From the NCBI RefSeq assembly GCF_003149045.1, contig NZ_QGDU01000031.1:1-41442 (forward strand): a DNA stretch of 41,442 nucleotides, in the 5' to 3' direction. How positions within the stretch are numbered: position 1 is the first letter of the stretch; the number at the start of each line of letters is the position of its first letter. Of this stretch, positions 38,393-41,442 are shown piece after piece. The translations under genes were made by a program, and so were the position numbers. Below the pieces are notes generated by a model. The model was given only the letters and a program-made list of their open reading frames with translations. It was not told the DNA's origin and searched no databases. The DNA comes from Fibrobacter sp. UWR4. Its GTDB lineage: Bacteria > Fibrobacterota > Fibrobacteria > Fibrobacterales > Fibrobacteraceae.

Positions 38393-39629
38393 GCTAATAA
38401 AAATTTCTGCAACATTGAATAAGTTGTTCAACGCCTTGGTGTATCGTTTTTGGTCGTATCTTTATCTTCTTTACAGGCCTTATGTAACGTACAAAGCAAA
38501 AAAAATTCGAAAAAAAAATAAAATCAGAGTTTTATTTATTTTGGCTGAACTTGGATCTTGGAAAACAGAAGCACTGTTTAAGGCTATGCTAAAGCATCCT
38601 AGATTTGAAGCAATACTTGGAGTAACAACATCACAAGAGGTACCCGGTTCAAAACAACCTCTTATTGACTATATAAAATCCAAGGGATATGATTACATAG
38701 ATCTTGATAATGGGAAAAATGTCATAGAACAAATAAACCCTGATATCAAATTCTATTACAAACCGTACAGCGGTTCATATCCCATATCAATAGGTTTCAA
38801 AAAACATCTTCGTTCACTAACATGTCATATTCACTATGCATTCAATACAGGCAGTGACTTTTGGGCTTTTGGCCACCTGGTTTGCAAATATTCATGGTTT
38901 GTCTTCTTAGAAAACGAAGCCGTTTACAAAACACGATTATCAGTAAAAAAGATTTACCACGGCAACGTTGCAATAACAGGCTACCCGATGCAAGATCAAT
39001 TATGTGCAAGTAAAACCAATTACGCCAATCCATGGAAATCCTGTGGTGAAAAGAAAAAAATCATTTATGCACCACACCATTCTTTTCCAGGAACAAACGG
39101 AATAGGTATTGAATACGCAACATTTTTGGTATTCGGGGAATTTTTACTTAAAATGGCCGAAAAATATAAAGACTCCGTTCAATGGGCATTCAAACCCCAC
39201 CCGACTCTTTATCCCAAACTGATAAAGAAATGGGGCAAACAAAAAACGGACCAATACTATAAAACATGGGAATCTTTAGAAAACACTCAAATTGAACTTG
39301 GAGAATACGCAGGTTTATTTAAACATTCTGACGCAATGATTCATGATTGCAGCTCTTTTACCGTTGAATATATGTTTAGCCAAAACCCAGTTCTTTTTTT
39401 ACAACTGGACGCAAAGCAAACTGACCGACAGGGAGAATTCGGGCATGAAGCATTCCTTGCTCACTACTTAGCATCTTCAGAGAGTGCTATCGAATCATTT
39501 ATAAAAAATGTAATCGCAGAAACAGACCCACTACGAGAAAAACGCATCTCGTACTACAACAAATACTTACTGCCCCCGAACAACAAATCAGCATGCGACA
39601 ACATTATCTCTAAAATTTTAAATGACTAA
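38382..39629 (+). CDS. CDP-glycerol glycerophosphotransferase family protein
   Basis: 415 residues from ATG 38382, which overlaps the flippase stop by 11 bp. GGAGG at 38365-38369 serves it; a TTG at 38370 is too close to that site. The domain shows FYKPYSGSYPI, IIYAPHHSFPG (the H-x-x-H/W type donor region), WAFKPHPTLYPKL (KPHP) and MIHDCSSFTVEYMF (D-x-SS), the hallmarks of TagB/TagF/TarL-like polyol-phosphate polymerases. It probably moves glycerol-phosphate or ribitol-phosphate from a CDP donor onto the repeat unit. The cytidylyltransferase gene next door supplies such a donor. Gram-negative O-antigens with polyol phosphates are known. Confidence 0.85.
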   Translation: MPSKLIKISATLNKLFNALVYRFWSYLYLLYRPYVTYKAKKIRKKNKIRVLFILAELGSWKTEALFKAMLKHPRFEAILGVTTSQEVPGSKQPLIDYIKSKGYDYIDLDNGKNVIEQINPDIKFYYKPYSGSYPISIGFKKHLRSLTCHIHYAFNTGSDFWAFGHLVCKYSWFVFLENEAVYKTRLSVKKIYHGNVAITGYPMQDQLCASKTNYANPWKSCGEKKKIIYAPHHSFPGTNGIGIEYATFLVFGEFLLKMAEKYKDSVQWAFKPHPTLYPKLIKKWGKQKTDQYYKTWESLENTQIELGEYAGLFKHSDAMIHDCSSFTVEYMFSQNPVLFLQLDAKQTDRQGEFGHEAFLAHYLASSESAIESFIKNVIAETDPLREKRISYYNKYLLPPNNKSACDNIISKILND

Positions 39630-39641
39630 CAAGGACTAGAA

Positions 39642-40361
39642 ATGAACATAGCTTTATTAACCGCAGGTGGAGTTGGCAACAGAATGGGACAGGACATCCC
39701 AAAGCAATTTATGTGCATAGACAACCAACCCGTCATCATTTACACTATGCAAGCATTTCAGTATCACCCTGAAATAGATGCTATCGCTGTAGTCTGCCTT
39801 CCCGGTTGGAGCGTGATTCTACAAGCATACGCAAATCAATATAACATAACGAAGCTAAAATGGATTTTTGACGGGGCAGATTCAAATCAAGGGTCCATTT
39901 ACAACGGTATAACGGGACTTAAAAAAAGCGGCTGCTCTGATGACGATATAATCCTTGTTCATGACGGTGTTAGACCTCTTGTTGATCCCAGAATTATCAC
40001 AGACAATATTGCAACATGTAAAGAGTTTGGCTATGCAGTCACTGGACTAACATGTAAAGAAGCCATCATGGAACTTGTCGGCCAAACGGTAACCGACATC
40101 GACATTCCTAGAGAACGACTTGTTCGAACCCAGACTCCCCACACGTATAAATTAAGCACACTCCTAGAAGCCCACCAAAAAGCCATTTCTCAGGGAATCA
40201 CAGATACAGTTGCATCATGCACCTTACTGGCTTTAACCGGAGTAAAAAATCAACATATTGTTGAAGGTTCTGAAAAAAACGGATTAAAATTAACAAGGCC
40301 CCAAGATGTGGACTTATTTAAAGCACTCATCCACACAAACCCAGAACCCTGGATGAAATAA
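39642..40361 (+). CDS. IspD/TarI-family cytidylyltransferase, probably CDP-polyol forming
   Basis: 239 residues. LLTAGGVGNRMGQDIPKQFM is the CTP loop, and VHDGVRPLVDPRII and RTQTPHTYKL are the IspD-superfamily blocks. It differs from the ispD at 9232 in the C-terminal substrate region (EGSEKNGLKLTRPQDVDLF), which looks more like D-ribitol-5-phosphate cytidylyltransferases (TarI, Bcs1). Location between a CDP-glycerol-type transferase and an SDR supports CDP-ribitol or a similar CDP-polyol for surface glycan. MEP cytidylyltransferase activity is the less likely alternative. AAGGA lies before the ATG. Confidence 0.8.
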   Translation: MNIALLTAGGVGNRMGQDIPKQFMCIDNQPVIIYTMQAFQYHPEIDAIAVVCLPGWSVILQAYANQYNITKLKWIFDGADSNQGSIYNGITGLKKSGCSDDDIILVHDGVRPLVDPRIITDNIATCKEFGYAVTGLTCKEAIMELVGQTVTDIDIPRERLVRTQTPHTYKLSTLLEAHQKAISQGITDTVASCTLLALTGVKNQHIVEGSEKNGLKLTRPQDVDLFKALIHTNPEPWMK

Positions 40362-40372
40362 CATATAATCCC

Positions 40373-41338
40373 ATGAGTTATCAAAGTGACATATTAGAAG
40401 CAGCAAACCAAGACCTTCCTCGGGAAAAGCTTCAAGGGAAAAACATTCTTGTGACTGGAGCCACAGGATTAATTGGTTGTTGTATCGTCGAGACGTTATT
40501 AAAGCATCTCAATCTAAATTTACATGTCTACGCATCGGGACGAAGCGAAGAAAGAATAAAAACAATCTTCAAAAATTACCTTAATTCAAACTATTTTCAC
40601 TTCTTAAAGCATGACATTCTAAACCCACTCGAATGCGACATCGATTTTCATTATATAGTTGCAGCCGCAGGGGTTGCATCTCCACAACTTTACTCAACAG
40701 ACCCAATTAGTGTAATAAAATCAAATCTTTGGGGCATTGACAACATACTCAAATATGGAATCAATCACCACTTGGAAAAATTTGTTTATGTTTCTTCCGG
40801 AGAGATATACGGAGAAGGCGATGGGCGTGATTTTACAGAAGACTACAGCGGCTACGTAAACTGCGCCTCTTTAAGAGCATGTTACCCATCTGCGAAAAGG
40901 GCATCTGAGTCTCTGTGTATCGCATATAGTCACCAGTACAATGTAGATCTTTGTATAGCCAGGCCGTGTCATGTTTATGGGCCAAATTTTTCCGATACAG
41001 ACAATAGAGTCTACGCTCAATTTATGAGAAATGTTCTTAATGACGAGAATATCGTATTAAAAAGTTCAGGGAATCAGTATCGATCTTGGTGCTATGTGGT
41101 GGACTGTGCTTCCGCTATATTACATATCATGTTAAAAGGAGGTAATGGTCAAGCTTACAACATTGCCGACCCATCATCAAACCTGTCAATCAAAGAATTA
41201 GCAGAAATGATAGCCTCCTGTGGTCATAAAAAAGTCGTATTTGAAATCCCTACCGACGCCGAGAAAAAAGGGTTCAACACGGTGACGAAATCCATTTTTT
41301 CAATCGCGGATTCTCATCGTCAAGTAAATCCGATCTAG
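40373..41338 (+). CDS. NAD-dependent epimerase/dehydratase (extended SDR), 3' end cut off
   Basis: The frame is 321 residues, but only about 310 are native. It has ILVTGATGLIGCCIVETLL (NAD loop), VAAAGVASPQLYSTDP, VSSGEIYGEGDGRDF and CYPSAKRASESLCIAY (Tyr-x-x-x-Lys), then ARPCHVYGPNF and SWCYVVDCASAI. The terminal repeat begins at 41304, and the last 11 residues (IADSHRQVNPI region) are encoded by it, so the normal C-terminal substrate-binding tail is lost. SDRs of this type often follow TarI-like genes in glycan clusters and may make the polyol or a sugar nucleotide. Activity of the truncated protein is doubtful. Confidence 0.75.
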   Translation: MSYQSDILEAANQDLPREKLQGKNILVTGATGLIGCCIVETLLKHLNLNLHVYASGRSEERIKTIFKNYLNSNYFHFLKHDILNPLECDIDFHYIVAAAGVASPQLYSTDPISVIKSNLWGIDNILKYGINHHLEKFVYVSSGEIYGEGDGRDFTEDYSGYVNCASLRACYPSAKRASESLCIAYSHQYNVDLCIARPCHVYGPNFSDTDNRVYAQFMRNVLNDENIVLKSSGNQYRSWCYVVDCASAILHIMLKGGNGQAYNIADPSSNLSIKELAEMIASCGHKKVVFEIPTDAEKKGFNTVTKSIFSIADSHRQVNPI

Positions 41339-41442
41339 GCTGAAAACAAAAAAAATCCCTAGAAAGTGAATTCTAGGGATGGTTAGGTTTCTAACTTGCG
41401 TTTTCGACCAAGAAAAGGACAAGCGATGAGACTTAACCGAGA
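41304..41442. repeat. Right copy of the terminal inverted repeat
   Basis: Reverse complement of 1-140 with one T fewer in the homopolymer. On the minus strand it carries the same ORF tail (41442 to the stop at 41383), the terminator and the TTGACG box. Its outer edge at 41304 interrupts the SDR gene. Both copies are cut by the window at exactly the same repeat position. Confidence 0.85.
41348..41380 (-). terminator. Intrinsic terminator inside the right terminal repeat
   Basis: Same 10-bp stem as at 63-88 (ATCCCTAGAA 41355-41364, TTCTAGGGAT 41371-41380), followed on the minus strand by eight T. It faces into the window. Confidence 0.88.

Overview
The window looks like part of a chromosome from a Fibrobacter-type bacterium (phylum Fibrobacterota). 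The clues are Ser-rich linkers after lipoprotein signal peptides, a TonB-dependent-receptor/OmpA Gram-negative envelope, many short interspersed repeats, and an Rpn-family gene with Gly-Arg-Glu-Glu repeats. This taxonomic call is inference from protein style; no rRNA or tRNA gene is present to confirm it.

Layout. (1) 1-140 and 41304-41442 are inverted copies of one ~140-bp sequence: the 3' tail of an ORF, an intrinsic terminator, then an element edge. Each copy cuts a gene, a porin on the left and a sugar-nucleotide SDR on the right. (2) 1.38-6.45 kb is a probable metal/iron block: DUF3793 protein, flavodoxin, a ZinT-like lipoprotein, a small DUF6110-like membrane protein and a P1B-type ATPase with an N-terminal Pro-Gly-Arg-Ile-Arg motif (a candidate ferrosome 'fez' pair). 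An HD-GYP gene on the opposite strand carries the same kind of operator. GTTAG...CTAAC dyads recur at the promoters. (3) 6.5-10.55 kb (minus strand) holds an unknown protein, ispD, a signal-peptide protein with C-terminal membrane segments, and a Ser-rich lipoprotein whose signal peptide contains a repeat element. (4) 10.8-17.9 kb holds a relB antitoxin with a decapitated toxin, a Na+/alanine symporter, gltX, a zinc-ribbon/BON protein, a WYL regulator and queA. (5) 17.9-19.35 kb is a PD-(D/E)XK-like nuclease gene bracketed by two 255-bp direct repeats that are about 98% identical. (6) 19.4-24.3 kb holds a nitrilase gene expanded by tandem repeats, a TonB-dependent receptor and a D-Ala-D-Ala dipeptidase-like enzyme. 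(7) 24.5-41.3 kb is a surface-polysaccharide locus: rfbD, UDP-GlcA 4-epimerase-like, OmpA, rfbA, rfbC, rfbB, fcl, gmd, a Wzx flippase, a CDP-glycerol-type polyol-phosphate transferase, an IspD/TarI-type cytidylyltransferase and the truncated SDR. From about 36.9 kb the sequence becomes visibly AT-richer, which suggests a transferred strain-specific part.

The polysaccharide genes would supply dTDP-L-rhamnose, GDP-L-fucose and probably UDP-galacturonate, export lipid-linked units, and add a polyol-phosphate decoration. The most unusual material is the repeat biology. There are inverted arrays of 7-bp repeats placed directly after stop codons, one of which encloses a four-helix-bundle gene. There is a nuclease cassette between long structured direct repeats. 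There is an Rpn nuclease gene with an internal start and a duplicated stand-alone C-terminus. Repeat expansions also occur inside coding sequence. Two genes carry one-base homopolymer frameshifts, and the terminal repeats differ by one base in a T-run, so residual sequencing error must be considered for all three.
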